Positions 24,786 through 33,580 of a DNA stretch of 64,000 nucleotides are shown in pieces. Position 1 is the stretch's first letter. The number at the start of each line of letters is the position of its first letter. The position numbers were made by a program, and so were the translations under genes. The stretch is from assembly GCF_002850745.1 (NCBI RefSeq), contig NZ_KZ559466.1:680825-744824 (forward strand), read 5' to 3'. This DNA is from Nonomuraea indica. GTDB taxonomy: Bacteria; Actinomycetota; Actinomycetes; Streptosporangiales; Streptosporangiaceae. A model generated the notes under the pieces. The model did no database searches. It was not told the DNA's origin and saw only the letters and a list, made by a program, of their open reading frames with translations.

Positions 24786-26686
24786 CCAACTGGCAGGCCC
24801 ACGCGGTCAAGATCGGCGCCATCGTCACGATCCTCGTGTGCGGATGGGCCGCCGCCCTGCCCGCCGTCTCCCCCGCCGCGGCGCACCAGGCAGCCGCCTC
24901 CTTCGCCTTCACCCAGCATCCGCTCAACGCGCCGGCCGGCGGGCGTACCGTCCGCCAGGTCGCCCCCGCCTACCAGAACATCCGGCACTGGATCTCCTCG
25001 GTCGGGGCCGCGGTCGCGCTCGCCGACCTGGACGGCAACTCCCGTCCGGACGACGTGTGCCTCGTCGATCCGCGGACCGACACCGTCACCCTGCAGCCGG
25101 CTCCCCGGACGCAGGACCGGTACCCGCCGATCCGGCTCAGCCCGGCCGGCCTGCCGTACGACACGACGATGGCGCCGATGGGCTGCGTGCCCGCCGACTA
25201 CGACGACGACGGCACCCTCGACGTCCTGGTCTACTACTGGGGACGGTCCCCGGTCCTGTTCCTGCGCGGCGCCGGGCCGCTGAACGGCCCGGCCTCCTTC
25301 ACCGCGCGGGAGCTGGTGCGCCCCTACCAACTGTGGAACACCAACGCCCTGTCGCTGGCCGACGTGGACGGCGACGGCCGCACCGACGTGATCGTCGGCA
25401 ACTACTTCCCCGACGGCGCCCGCGTCCTGGACCCGAAGGCTCCGCCGCAGCCCGAGCTGCGGATGCAGGCCTCCATGTCGAACGCCGCCAACGGCGGAGC
25501 CAACCGCGTCCTGCTGTCGCGGGGCGACGGCACGTTCGCCGAGGCGACCGGAGCCTTCGACAAGGAGGTCGCGGGCGGCTGGACGCTGGCGATCGGCGCG
25601 CAGGACCTCGACGGCGACGGGCTTCCCGAGCTGTACGTCGCCAACGACTTCGGGCCCGACCACCTGCTGCGCAACCGGTCCCGGCCCGGCAGGGTCGCCT
25701 TCGAGGTGACGCGGGGCCCCCGCCACGTCACCACCCCCAAGTCCAAGGTCGTGGGCAAGGACTCCTTCAAGGGCATGGGCGTCGGGTTCACGGACCTGAA
25801 CGGCGACGACGTCCCCGACATCCTGGTCAGCAACATCACCCAGGAGTACGGCCTGCTGGAGAGCAACTTCGCCTGGGTCAGCAGCCGCGGGAAGGTCTTC
25901 GACGGCCACGGCACCGCCTTCTACACCGACGAGAGCGAGGGCCTCGGGCTGTCCCGCAGCGGATGGGGCTGGGACGTCAAGGCCGGCGACTTCGACGGCG
26001 ACGGCGACACGGAGATCATCCAGGCCACCGGGTTCGTCCGCGGCGACGTCAATCGCTGGGCCGACCTCCAGGAACTCGCCATGACCAACGACGACCTCCT
26101 CGCCGACCCGGCGATGTGGCCCGACTTCCAGCCGGACGCCGACATCTCCGGAAACAATCCCAACGCCTTCTTCACCCGTGTCCCCGACGGGCGATACACC
26201 GACGTCGGCGGCGACATCGGCGTGGCCGATCCGGGGACGTCCCGGGGCATCGCCACGGCCGACGTCGACCACGACGGCCGGCTCGACTTCGCCGTCGCCA
26301 ACCAGTGGCGGCAGAGCCGCTTCTACCACAACACCGCGCCAGGGCGCCCGCCGTTCCTGGGCCTGCAGATGATGCGCCCGGCGGGCGGCTGCGCCGCCGG
26401 CGGCGACGCCCTCTCCCCCGCCGTCGGCGCGACCGTACGGCTGAAGGCCGGGGCCCGGGGCCTGCGCACCGGCCAGGTCTACCCCGCCAACGGGCACGCC
26501 GGCGTCGCCGCCGCCGAGCTGTTGTTCGCGCTCCGGCCGGACGCCTCTTCCGCGCCGGTCGAGGTGACCTGGCGTGACACCTGCGGCCGGCTCCGCACCG
26601 CCGGCGTCGACCTCCCGCCCGGATGGCATCGCCTCCGTCTCGGAGACGACGGTTCGATCACACCCCTCACGGAGGAGACGCCATGA
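24782..26686 (+). CDS. unbV: enediyne cassette protein UnbV (FG-GAP/ASPIC, E4-type)
   Basis: 634 aa. An N-terminal signal-anchor (AVKIGAIVTILVCGWAAALPAVSPAAA) predicts export or membrane attachment. Seven Asp-rich FG-GAP/VCBS calcium loops follow: LADLDGNSRPDD, DYDDDGTLDV, LADVDGDGRTDV, QDLDGDGLPEL, TDLNGDDVPDI, GDFDGDGDTEI and ADVDHDGRLDF, consistent with a beta-propeller. The C-terminus (VGATVRLKAGARGLRTGQVYPANG... VTWRDTCGRLRTAGVDLPPG) is the ASPIC/UnbV domain. It is the second member of the canonical enediyne block. It overlaps both neighbours by 4 bp (ATGA at 24782 and 26683). The biochemical function in the family is unresolved. Confidence 0.9.
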   Translation: MTNWQAHAVKIGAIVTILVCGWAAALPAVSPAAAHQAAASFAFTQHPLNAPAGGRTVRQVAPAYQNIRHWISSVGAAVALADLDGNSRPDDVCLVDPRTDTVTLQPAPRTQDRYPPIRLSPAGLPYDTTMAPMGCVPADYDDDGTLDVLVYYWGRSPVLFLRGAGPLNGPASFTARELVRPYQLWNTNALSLADVDGDGRTDVIVGNYFPDGARVLDPKAPPQPELRMQASMSNAANGGANRVLLSRGDGTFAEATGAFDKEVAGGWTLAIGAQDLDGDGLPELYVANDFGPDHLLRNRSRPGRVAFEVTRGPRHVTTPKSKVVGKDSFKGMGVGFTDLNGDDVPDILVSNITQEYGLLESNFAWVSSRGKVFDGHGTAFYTDESEGLGLSRSGWGWDVKAGDFDGDGDTEIIQATGFVRGDVNRWADLQELAMTNDDLLADPAMWPDFQPDADISGNNPNAFFTRVPDGRYTDVGGDIGVADPGTSRGIATADVDHDGRLDFAVANQWRQSRFYHNTAPGRPPFLGLQMMRPAGGCAAGGDALSPAVGATVRLKAGARGLRTGQVYPANGHAGVAAAELLFALRPDASSAPVEVTWRDTCGRLRTAGVDLPPGWHRLRLGDDGSITPLTEETP

Positions 26687-27603
26687 CCTCTGCCCGGCGC
26701 AACCCGAGAACGGCCGCGCTCCGCAGATTCGCCCTCTCGATCACCGTGTTCACCCTGCTGGGACATCTCTGGCTCGGGTTCGAGCAGGCCTTCGTCACCC
26801 CGGTCGCCGCCGTGACGTTCGCCTACCTGCTCGATCTCGCCCTGGAGACGGCGGAGGCCTGGGCCGAGAAGCGGGAGCCGAAATATCGCGCCGAGGGGCT
26901 GTTCGACTTCCTGCTGCCCGCCCACATCTCCGGGCTGGCCTGCGCCATGCTCCTGTACGCCAACGACCGCCTCTGGCCGGTGCTGTTCGCCGTCGCGGTC
27001 GCGATCAGCACCAAGTACCTCATCCGCGTGCGGGTCGCCGGGAAGAGGCGTCACGTGCTCAACCCGTCCAACGCCGGCATCGCGATCACGCTGCTGGTGT
27101 TCCCGTGGGTCGGCATCGCACCGCCCTACCACTTCACCGAGTGGGTCACCAGCCCCATCGACTGGCTGATCCCCGCCTTCATCCTCGTCGCCGGCACCCT
27201 GCTCAACGCCGGGCTCACCAAGAAGATGCCGCTCATCCTCGGCTGGGTCGGGGCGTTCTTCGCCCAGGCCCTGATCCGCACCTGGATCGACGGCACCGCC
27301 ACGACCAGCGCGCTGGTGGTCATGACCGGCGTCGCCTTCGTGCTGTTCACCAACTACATGATCACCGACCCGGGGACGACCCCGGTCCGGCCCCGCAACC
27401 AGGTCGTGTTCGGGGCCGCCACCGCGGTGGTGTACGGCCTGCTCGTGCACTTCCACATCGTGTACGGCCTGTTCTTCGCGCTGGTCATCGTGTGCGCCGG
27501 CCGGGGGCTGCTGCTCGCGGCGCTGGCCGCCCGCACGGCTCCCCCGCAACGGAGCGACGCGCCGGTTCCCGCCACCTCGGTGGCCGTCCCCACCCCCAGG
27601 TGA
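26683..27603 (+). CDS. unbU: enediyne cassette protein UnbU (RnfD-like membrane protein, E5-type)
   Basis: 306 aa, ATG at 26683 overlapping the UnbV stop. A good GGAGGAG ribosome binding site stands 5-10 bp upstream. It is polytopic, with about eight hydrophobic helices. It resembles the RnfD/NqrB family of electron-transport membrane subunits: RRHVLNPSNAGIAITLLVFPWVG corresponds to the RnfD N-P-S-N-x-(G/A)-I/L motif, and MITDPGTTPVRPRNQVVFGAATAVVYGLL to the flavin-attachment/D-P-x-T-x-P region. It is the third gene of the enediyne block. A redox function for the polyene or its release is suspected in the family but not proven. Confidence 0.9.
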   Translation: MTSARRNPRTAALRRFALSITVFTLLGHLWLGFEQAFVTPVAAVTFAYLLDLALETAEAWAEKREPKYRAEGLFDFLLPAHISGLACAMLLYANDRLWPVLFAVAVAISTKYLIRVRVAGKRRHVLNPSNAGIAITLLVFPWVGIAPPYHFTEWVTSPIDWLIPAFILVAGTLLNAGLTKKMPLILGWVGAFFAQALIRTWIDGTATTSALVVMTGVAFVLFTNYMITDPGTTPVRPRNQVVFGAATAVVYGLLVHFHIVYGLFFALVIVCAGRGLLLAALAARTAPPQRSDAPVPATSVAVPTPR

Positions 27604-27608
27604 TCACC

Positions 27609-30600
27609 ATGGCAGACGGCGTGGCCATCGTCGGCATGGGCTGCCGCTATCCCGACGCCTCCAGCCCGGACCGCCTGTGGGAAGTGGTGATGGCCCGCAG
27701 ACGGGCGTTCCGGCCGATCCCCGCGACCCGGCTGAACCTCGACGACTACGACACCGACGACCAGGACTCGATCTACGTCCGCCACGCGGCGGTCCTGGAG
27801 GGGTGGTCGTTCGACCGGGCCCGGCACCGCGTCCCCGGCGCCACCTACCGGGTCACCGACCCGGCGCACTGGCTGGCCCTCGACGTGGCCGCCGACACCC
27901 TGGCGGCGGCGGGCTTCGCCGACGCCGCCGGGCTGGACCGCGACCGCGCCGGGGTCATCATGGGCAACACGCTGACCGGCGAGTTCACCAGGGCGACCGC
28001 GATGCGGTTGCGGTGGCCGTACGTCCGCCGCGTCCTCCAGCAGGCCCTCGCCGGCGAGGACGTCCCCGCGGACGTCCGGGACCAGCTCATCCGGCGGTCG
28101 GAGGAACTGTTCAAGGCGCCGTTCCCGGAACCCACCGACGAGACCCTCGCCGGGTCGTTGTCCAACACCATTCCCGGGCGGATCTGCAACCACTTCGACC
28201 TGCACGGCGGGGGCTTCACCGTCGACGGCGCGTGCGCCTCGTCGCTGCTCGCGGTCATCCACGCCTGCGCGGCGCTGACCGCCGGGGACCTGGACTTCGC
28301 CCTGGCCGGAGGCGTGGACCTCAGTCTCGACCCGTTCGAGCTGGTCGGGTTCGCCCGCACCGGCGCGCTGGCCCGTACCGACATGCGGGTCTACGACGCC
28401 TCCCCCACCGGTTTCTGGCCGGGCGAGGGGTGCGGCATGGTCGCGCTGATGCGCGCCGACGACGCGCTGGCCATGGGACGGCGCCCCATCGCGGTGATCC
28501 GCGGATGGGGCACCTCGTCCGACGGCCGTGGGGGGATCAGCAGGCCCGAGGCCGACGGGCAGCTGCTGGCCCTGCGCCGCGCCTACGAGCGAGCCGGCTT
28601 CGGCCCGGAGACGGTCGGCTACTTCGAGGGGCACGGCACCGGGACGTCGGTGGGCGACCAGGCCGAGCTGCGGGCGATGCGGGCGCTGCGCGGGCACCAT
28701 CGCCGCCCCGCCTTCGTCGGGTCCGTCAAGGCCAACATCGGGCACACCAAGGCGGCGGCGGGCGTGGCCGGTCTGATCAAGGCGGCGCTGGCCGTGCACC
28801 ATCGGGTCGTCCCGCCGACCACCGGCTCGCACACGCCGCACGAACAGCTCGGCGGCGGCCTGACGACGGCGGAGCGGCCCGTCCCGTGGCCCGCCGCCCC
28901 GGCGCGGGCCGCGGTCAGCGCGATGGGCTTCGGCGGGATCAACACCCATGTGGTGATCGAGGCGGCCGGACCGGCCCGCCGGAGCCGGCTGTCCGCCCTG
29001 CAGGAGCGGATGGCGCGGGCGCCGCTGGAGGGCGAGGTGTTCGCGGTGACCGCCGGCACCCCCGCCGGACTCACCGCGAAACTCCAGCGGATCGCCCGGC
29101 TCGCGGACTCCATCTCCTTCGCCGAGCTCACCGACCTGGCCGCCGCGCTGGCCGCCGCGCCGCCCGAGGCCTGCCGGGTGGCCTTCACCGCCCGCAACCC
29201 CGCCCAGCTGGCCCGCCGGGCGCTCCAGGCCGTCCCCCTGGCCGGCCGCGACGCCGCCGAGTCCGGGATCTTCAGCGGGACCGGCCCGGCCGGCCGGGTC
29301 GGCCTGATGTTCACCGGCCAGGGCGTCCCGGCACGCGGCACCGCGGGCGCCCTGGGCCAGGTGTTCGACGAGGCGCGGCAGTACTTCACCGGCGAGGAGG
29401 GGATCGACACCGAGATCGTCCAGCCGGCCGTCTTCCGGGCCTCGATGGCCGCCCTGAGGTGGCTCGACAGCCTCGGGGTGACGGCGGGCGCCGCGCTCGG
29501 CCACAGCGTCGGCGAGATCGCCGCGCTGACCTGGGCCGGAGCCGTCGACGAGGACGCCGCGCTCGACCTCGTCACCGAACGCGGCCGCATCATGGGAGAG
29601 GTGGGCGCCGCCGACACGGGCATGGCGACCCTCGCCGCCACGGCCGACCGCGCCGCCGCCCTGATCGACGGCCTGGACCTGGTCGTCGCCGCCGACAACG
29701 GCGCCTCCACGGTCGTCGCCGGACCGTCGGCCGCGGTGGCCGCCGTGCTGGGCCGGGCGGCCACGGCGGGCATCCAGGCCAGGACGCTGCAGGTCAGCCA
29801 CGCCTTCCACTCCCCCGCCGTGGGGGAGGCCGTCGCGCCGTTCGCCGTCTGCCTGGACAAGGTGCCGTTCACCGCGCCCGCCGGGCGGGTCTTCTCGACG
29901 GTGACCGGCGCGGAGCTGGCCGCGACCACCGACCTGCGGCGGCACCTGGCGGCGCAGGTCACCGATCCGGTCCTGTTCCGCCGGGCGCTGGAGCTGCTGG
30001 CCGCCGAGTGCGACCTGCTCGTCGAGGTGGGCCCCGGCCGGTCGCTGGCGGCCCTGGCCACCGCCCACCTCGGCGCCTCACCACCGGCCGTGTCGGTCGA
30101 CGCCGGCGCGCAGAGCGGGCAGGGCCTGCTGGAGAGCGCCGCCGCCCTGTTCGCGGCCGGGGCGACGGATTCGCTGCAGCCGCTGTTCAGCCAACGCTTC
30201 CATCGGCCCTACGACCTGACCCGCGACCCGGCGTTCCTGACCAATCCGTGCGAGACGGCACCGGTGTGGCCCGGCACGCCGGAGCGGCGCCGCGGCGGCA
30301 ACGGTGCAGGGGCCGCCGGCGGGCCCGGAAACCGGAGCGGGACCGGCACCGAGGCGGGGCCGGTGACGGGCGTGCTGACCGGGACCAAGGCGATGACCGG
30401 CGCGGTGACCGGCGCGGTGACCGGGGCCGAGGCAGGGACAGGGAACGGCGCGGGGAACGGGAACGGCGCGGGAACCGCGGCCGCGACCGTGGGCGCGACC
30501 GTGGCCGAGACTGTCCGCGACCTGGTCGCCGCCGCCCTGGAGCTGGAGCCGGACGCGATCCGCGACGACGACCTCCTCCTGGCCGATCTGCACATGAACT

Positions 30601-33131
30601 CCCTGCAGGTCATCCAGCTCGCCGTAGGGTCGGCGTCGGCGTGCGGAAGGGTGCTGCCCGCGGAGCTGCCGCGGATCGCCGAGGCCACGGTCGGCGACCT
30701 CATCGCCGCCGTCGAGACGTTCCCAGCGGCTCGCGAGCAAGCTCCCGACCTGCCGGAATGGTTTCGGCTGTTCGCCGAGCACCGCCGGCCGGCCCCGCTG
30801 CCCGAGCCGGACGGCGCGCTGCGCGTACGCGTCCCCGCCGAGCCGACGGACGCCGACGTGACGCGCCTGATCACCACGGCCCGGCAGGCGGTCGCCGGAC
30901 GCAGGCCCCTGGTCGTCACCGACGAGGCCGACTGCGCCTCCGGCTTCGTCGCCGCGCTCCGTCAGGAGCACCCCGAGATCGAGGCCCACTGGCTCGGCGT
31001 GGACGGCGCCGGGCAGACGTACACCGTCGAGCACCTGCCGATGCCGCCGGCGGCGCGCGGAGAGGCTCCGCTCAGCCGCGACGACGTGGTCCTCATCACC
31101 GGAGGGGGCAAGGGGATCGGGCTGCACGCCGGGCTCACCCTCGCCGAGGCGTACGGGGTGCGGCTGGCCCTGATCGGCCGGTCCGATCCCGCCGCCGACC
31201 CCGAGCTGGCCGACGGCCTGGAGCGGCTGCGGTCAGCCGGGATCGTCGCGGCCTACCGCGGCGCCGACGTCACCGACGCGGCCGCCGTCCGGCGGGCCGT
31301 GGCCGAGCTGTCCGAACTCGGCCCGATCACCGGCTTCGTGCACGCCGGCGGCGTCAACCGGCCCGCCCGGTTCGGCGAGCTCACCGAGGAGGACTTCGCC
31401 GAGCACGCCCGGACCAAGTGCGCGGGCCTGGCCAACGTGCTGGCGGCCCTGGACGCCGGCAGGCTGCGCCTCGTGCTGGCCTACGGCTCGGTGATCGGAC
31501 GGTTCGGGCTGGCGGGCGAGACCCACTACGCGCTCGCCAACGGGCGGCTCCAGGCCATGGTCCGTGACGTCGCCGCCGATCTGCCGGCCGGCTGCGTCAC
31601 CGCGACGCTGGCGTGGACCGCCTGGAGCGGAGCGGGGATGGCCGAACGGCTCGGCGTGGTCGGCCACCTCGCCGGCGCCGGCATCGGCACGCTGCCCGTG
31701 AGCGCGGGGGCGGAACTGCTGCTGGAGGCGATCGCGGCGCGGCCGTCCGGCGAGACCATCGTCATCAGCGGCCGGCTCCCGCAGCTCGACCGCGCGGACG
31801 TCACCCGGTCCCGGCATCCGCTGCTGCGCCGCGTCCGCGGCTTCGTCCCCGCAGTGGAGCTGGTGGCCGAGTGCGAGCTCGACCCGGCGAGCGGGTACCT
31901 GGCCGATCACCGGCTCGACGGGGTGCCGCTGCTGCCGGCGGTCTGCGCCCTGGAGGCGATGGCCCAGGCCGCCGAGATGCTCGGCACCCCTGCTCGGGCG
32001 ATCACCGACGCCCGGTTCGAACGGCCGATCATCGTGCCGGCCGACGGGACGGGGACGATGCGGATCCATGCCCTCCGCCACCCGGGCGGTGACGTGGAGG
32101 TCACCATCCGGAGCGCGGAGACCGACTTCTCCGCCGTTCACTTCGCCGGCCGGGTCACCGCCGTGCAGACGGACCCGCCGAACGCCGCCGTCCCGGCGGA
32201 CCCGCCGGACACCGCCGTGCAGACGGACCCGCCGGACACCGCCGTGCAGACGGACCCGCCGGACACGGCCGTGCCGGGGGACCCGCCGGACACCGCCGTG
32301 CCGGCCGGTGCTCACGCCGGGACGCCGCCCGCCCACGATCCGGCCGGCCTGTACGGGTCGCTGTTCTTCCACGGGCCCGCGTTCCGGCGGCTGGTCCGGT
32401 TCGAGGCCCTCTTCGCCACCGGCTGCCGGGCCGTGCTGTCGGCCACCGGCGGCGACCTTGGCCTGGGGGCGCAGGTGCTCGGCGACGCCGCCCAGCACGA
32501 CGCGGCCGTGCACGTGCTGCAGGCGTGCGTGCCGCATCGCCGGCTGCTGCCGGTCGGCTGCGACCGGTTCCAGGTGCACGACGGCGCCGGCCGGCCCACG
32601 GAGGTGATCGTGGAGGCGGTCGAGCGGGCGCGGCACGGCACCGCGTACACCTACGACGTCGTGGCGCGGTCCGCGGACGGGCGGCCGGTGTTCAGCTGGA
32701 CGGGGCTGCGGCTCCTCGACACCGGGCCGCTGCGCATGGAGGCCATGCCCGCGCTGCTGACGGGCCCGTACCTGGAGCGGATGGCCGGCGATCTGTGCCC
32801 GGGGGCGTCCACCGTGGCCGAGGAGTGGCTGGAGCTGAGCGAGCCGCCGATCCCGCCCGAGCCCGGGTGGACGCGTCAGGCCGAGGACCTGGCACGGCTG
32901 ACGGGCGAGTCGCGCCGCTCCCTCGACGTCCGGCTGCGGACCGTGCACAGGTGCCTGGCCGAAGCCGGACAGCCCGTGCCCCTCCACATCGATGCCGCCT
33001 ACGAGCACGGCTGGGTCAAGCTGACCGGCCCGGCCGGAGTGGCGGTCCTGTCCGGCCTGCTCACCCTGAACAGTGCAGACGGCCCGCCACGGGACATGGC
33101 CGTCGCCGTGCTCACCCGGGAAACGCGATGA
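27609..33131 (+). CDS. pksE: iterative enediyne polyketide synthase PKSE (KS-AT-ACP-KR-DH, PPTase remnant)
   Basis: 1840 aa; the start is ATG 27609 (MADGVAIVGMGCRYPDASSP), although the frame is open further upstream. KS: Cys209 in VDGACASSLLAV, His342 in EGHGTGTS, His379 in NIGHTKAAAG. AT: Ser633 in GHSVGEIAAL. Then a low-complexity Thr/Gly/Ala/Val linker (about 895-965) and the ACP, with Ser998 in DLHMNSLQV. KR: LITGGGKGIG from 1162, Ser1294 and Tyr1307 (ETHYALAN). DH: His1434 in YLADHRLDGVPLLPAV, interrupted by a nine-residue repeat insertion at about 1519-1567. The C-terminal 125 residues (from LLTGPYLERM) resemble only the end of the usual integrated PPTase. The SASH and GCD-x-E-type magnesium-binding segments are not found, and the WxxKE-like helix reads TVHRCLAEAG. 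It makes the linear polyene precursor of an enediyne core from malonyl-CoA. It overlaps the thioesterase start by 4 bp. Confidence 0.93.
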   Translation: MADGVAIVGMGCRYPDASSPDRLWEVVMARRRAFRPIPATRLNLDDYDTDDQDSIYVRHAAVLEGWSFDRARHRVPGATYRVTDPAHWLALDVAADTLAAAGFADAAGLDRDRAGVIMGNTLTGEFTRATAMRLRWPYVRRVLQQALAGEDVPADVRDQLIRRSEELFKAPFPEPTDETLAGSLSNTIPGRICNHFDLHGGGFTVDGACASSLLAVIHACAALTAGDLDFALAGGVDLSLDPFELVGFARTGALARTDMRVYDASPTGFWPGEGCGMVALMRADDALAMGRRPIAVIRGWGTSSDGRGGISRPEADGQLLALRRAYERAGFGPETVGYFEGHGTGTSVGDQAELRAMRALRGHHRRPAFVGSVKANIGHTKAAAGVAGLIKAALAVHHRVVPPTTGSHTPHEQLGGGLTTAERPVPWPAAPARAAVSAMGFGGINTHVVIEAAGPARRSRLSALQERMARAPLEGEVFAVTAGTPAGLTAKLQRIARLADSISFAELTDLAAALAAAPPEACRVAFTARNPAQLARRALQAVPLAGRDAAESGIFSGTGPAGRVGLMFTGQGVPARGTAGALGQVFDEARQYFTGEEGIDTEIVQPAVFRASMAALRWLDSLGVTAGAALGHSVGEIAALTWAGAVDEDAALDLVTERGRIMGEVGAADTGMATLAATADRAAALIDGLDLVVAADNGASTVVAGPSAAVAAVLGRAATAGIQARTLQVSHAFHSPAVGEAVAPFAVCLDKVPFTAPAGRVFSTVTGAELAATTDLRRHLAAQVTDPVLFRRALELLAAECDLLVEVGPGRSLAALATAHLGASPPAVSVDAGAQSGQGLLESAAALFAAGATDSLQPLFSQRFHRPYDLTRDPAFLTNPCETAPVWPGTPERRRGGNGAGAAGGPGNRSGTGTEAGPVTGVLTGTKAMTGAVTGAVTGAEAGTGNGAGNGNGAGTAAATVGATVAETVRDLVAAALELEPDAIRDDDLLLADLHMNSLQVIQLAVGSASACGRVLPAELPRIAEATVGDLIAAVETFPAAREQAPDLPEWFRLFAEHRRPAPLPEPDGALRVRVPAEPTDADVTRLITTARQAVAGRRPLVVTDEADCASGFVAALRQEHPEIEAHWLGVDGAGQTYTVEHLPMPPAARGEAPLSRDDVVLITGGGKGIGLHAGLTLAEAYGVRLALIGRSDPAADPELADGLERLRSAGIVAAYRGADVTDAAAVRRAVAELSELGPITGFVHAGGVNRPARFGELTEEDFAEHARTKCAGLANVLAALDAGRLRLVLAYGSVIGRFGLAGETHYALANGRLQAMVRDVAADLPAGCVTATLAWTAWSGAGMAERLGVVGHLAGAGIGTLPVSAGAELLLEAIAARPSGETIVISGRLPQLDRADVTRSRHPLLRRVRGFVPAVELVAECELDPASGYLADHRLDGVPLLPAVCALEAMAQAAEMLGTPARAITDARFERPIIVPADGTGTMRIHALRHPGGDVEVTIRSAETDFSAVHFAGRVTAVQTDPPNAAVPADPPDTAVQTDPPDTAVQTDPPDTAVPGDPPDTAVPAGAHAGTPPAHDPAGLYGSLFFHGPAFRRLVRFEALFATGCRAVLSATGGDLGLGAQVLGDAAQHDAAVHVLQACVPHRRLLPVGCDRFQVHDGAGRPTEVIVEAVERARHGTAYTYDVVARSADGRPVFSWTGLRLLDTGPLRMEAMPALLTGPYLERMAGDLCPGASTVAEEWLELSEPPIPPEPGWTRQAEDLARLTGESRRSLDVRLRTVHRCLAEAGQPVPLHIDAAYEHGWVKLTGPAGVAVLSGLLTLNSADGPPRDMAVAVLTRETR
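32163..32310 (+). repeat. 27-bp tandem repeat inside the PKSE DH region
   Basis: Five consecutive degenerate copies of a 27-bp unit encode the nine-residue pattern T-A-V-Q/P-x-D-P-P-D, for example TAVQTDPPD twice in succession. It is a Pro/Asp-rich in-frame insertion between the DH strand HFAGRVTAV and the segment AHDPAGLYGSLFFHGPAF. It looks like a disordered loop grown by slippage and keeps the frame. Confidence 0.9.
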
Positions 33132-33568
33132 ATCCTTTCTACGAACACCGCCAGGTCGTGACGTTCGCCGACACCAACGTCGTGGGGAACGTGTACTTCA
33201 CCCACTACTTCGAGTGGCAGGGCCGCTGCCGGGAACGCTTCCTCGCCGATCAGGCGCCGGAGGTCCTCCAGGCGCTCGCCGGCGACCTCGCCCTGGTGAC
33301 GGCCGACTGCTCCTGCGAGTTCTTCGGCGAGCTGTACGCCCTCGACGAGGTCTCGATCCGCATGGCGCTGGCCGGCATCGAGGCCAACCGGGTGACCATG
33401 GACTTCGGGTACTACCGGCTCGGCTCCGGCCCCGCCCGGCTCGTCGCCCGGGGACGGCAGACCATCGCCTGCATGCGCCGCGACCCCGGCGGCGCGCTGG
33501 CCCCGACCGAGATCCCCGGCCCGCTCAGACGAGCGCTGGCCCGCTACTCCCCCGTCACGGCAGCCTAG
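33128..33568 (+). CDS. tebC: enediyne thioesterase TEBC (hotdog fold, E10-type)
   Basis: 146 aa. The N-terminal FADTNVVGNVYFTHYFEWQGRCRERFL is the hallmark of enediyne E10 thioesterases (single hotdog domain, active site around D-x-N-V-V-G-N-V-Y/F). The rest (TADCSCEFFGELYALDEVSIRMAL, NRVTMDFGYYRL, ARGRQTIACMRR) matches the long beta strands of the fold. It releases the polyene or beta-keto acid from the PKSE ACP by hydrolysis and usually forms the functional pair with PKSE. The ATG overlaps the PKSE stop (ATGA), which fits co-translation. Confidence 0.93.
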   Translation: MNPFYEHRQVVTFADTNVVGNVYFTHYFEWQGRCRERFLADQAPEVLQALAGDLALVTADCSCEFFGELYALDEVSIRMALAGIEANRVTMDFGYYRLGSGPARLVARGRQTIACMRRDPGGALAPTEIPGPLRRALARYSPVTAA

Positions 33569-33580
33569 GAGGACCATCCT

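Noticed and set aside
26574-27608. Upstream extension of the PKSE frame (345 extra codons)
   Set aside because: It overlaps the well-supported UnbV end and UnbU, and its translation is Arg-rich noise. The KS domain begins at the ATG at 27609.
27609-33131. PUFA synthase-like or modular type I PKS
   Set aside because: The domain order KS-AT-ACP-KR-DH with a PPTase relic, the single ACP and the adjacent UnbL/V/U and E10-type thioesterase are specific to enediyne loci.
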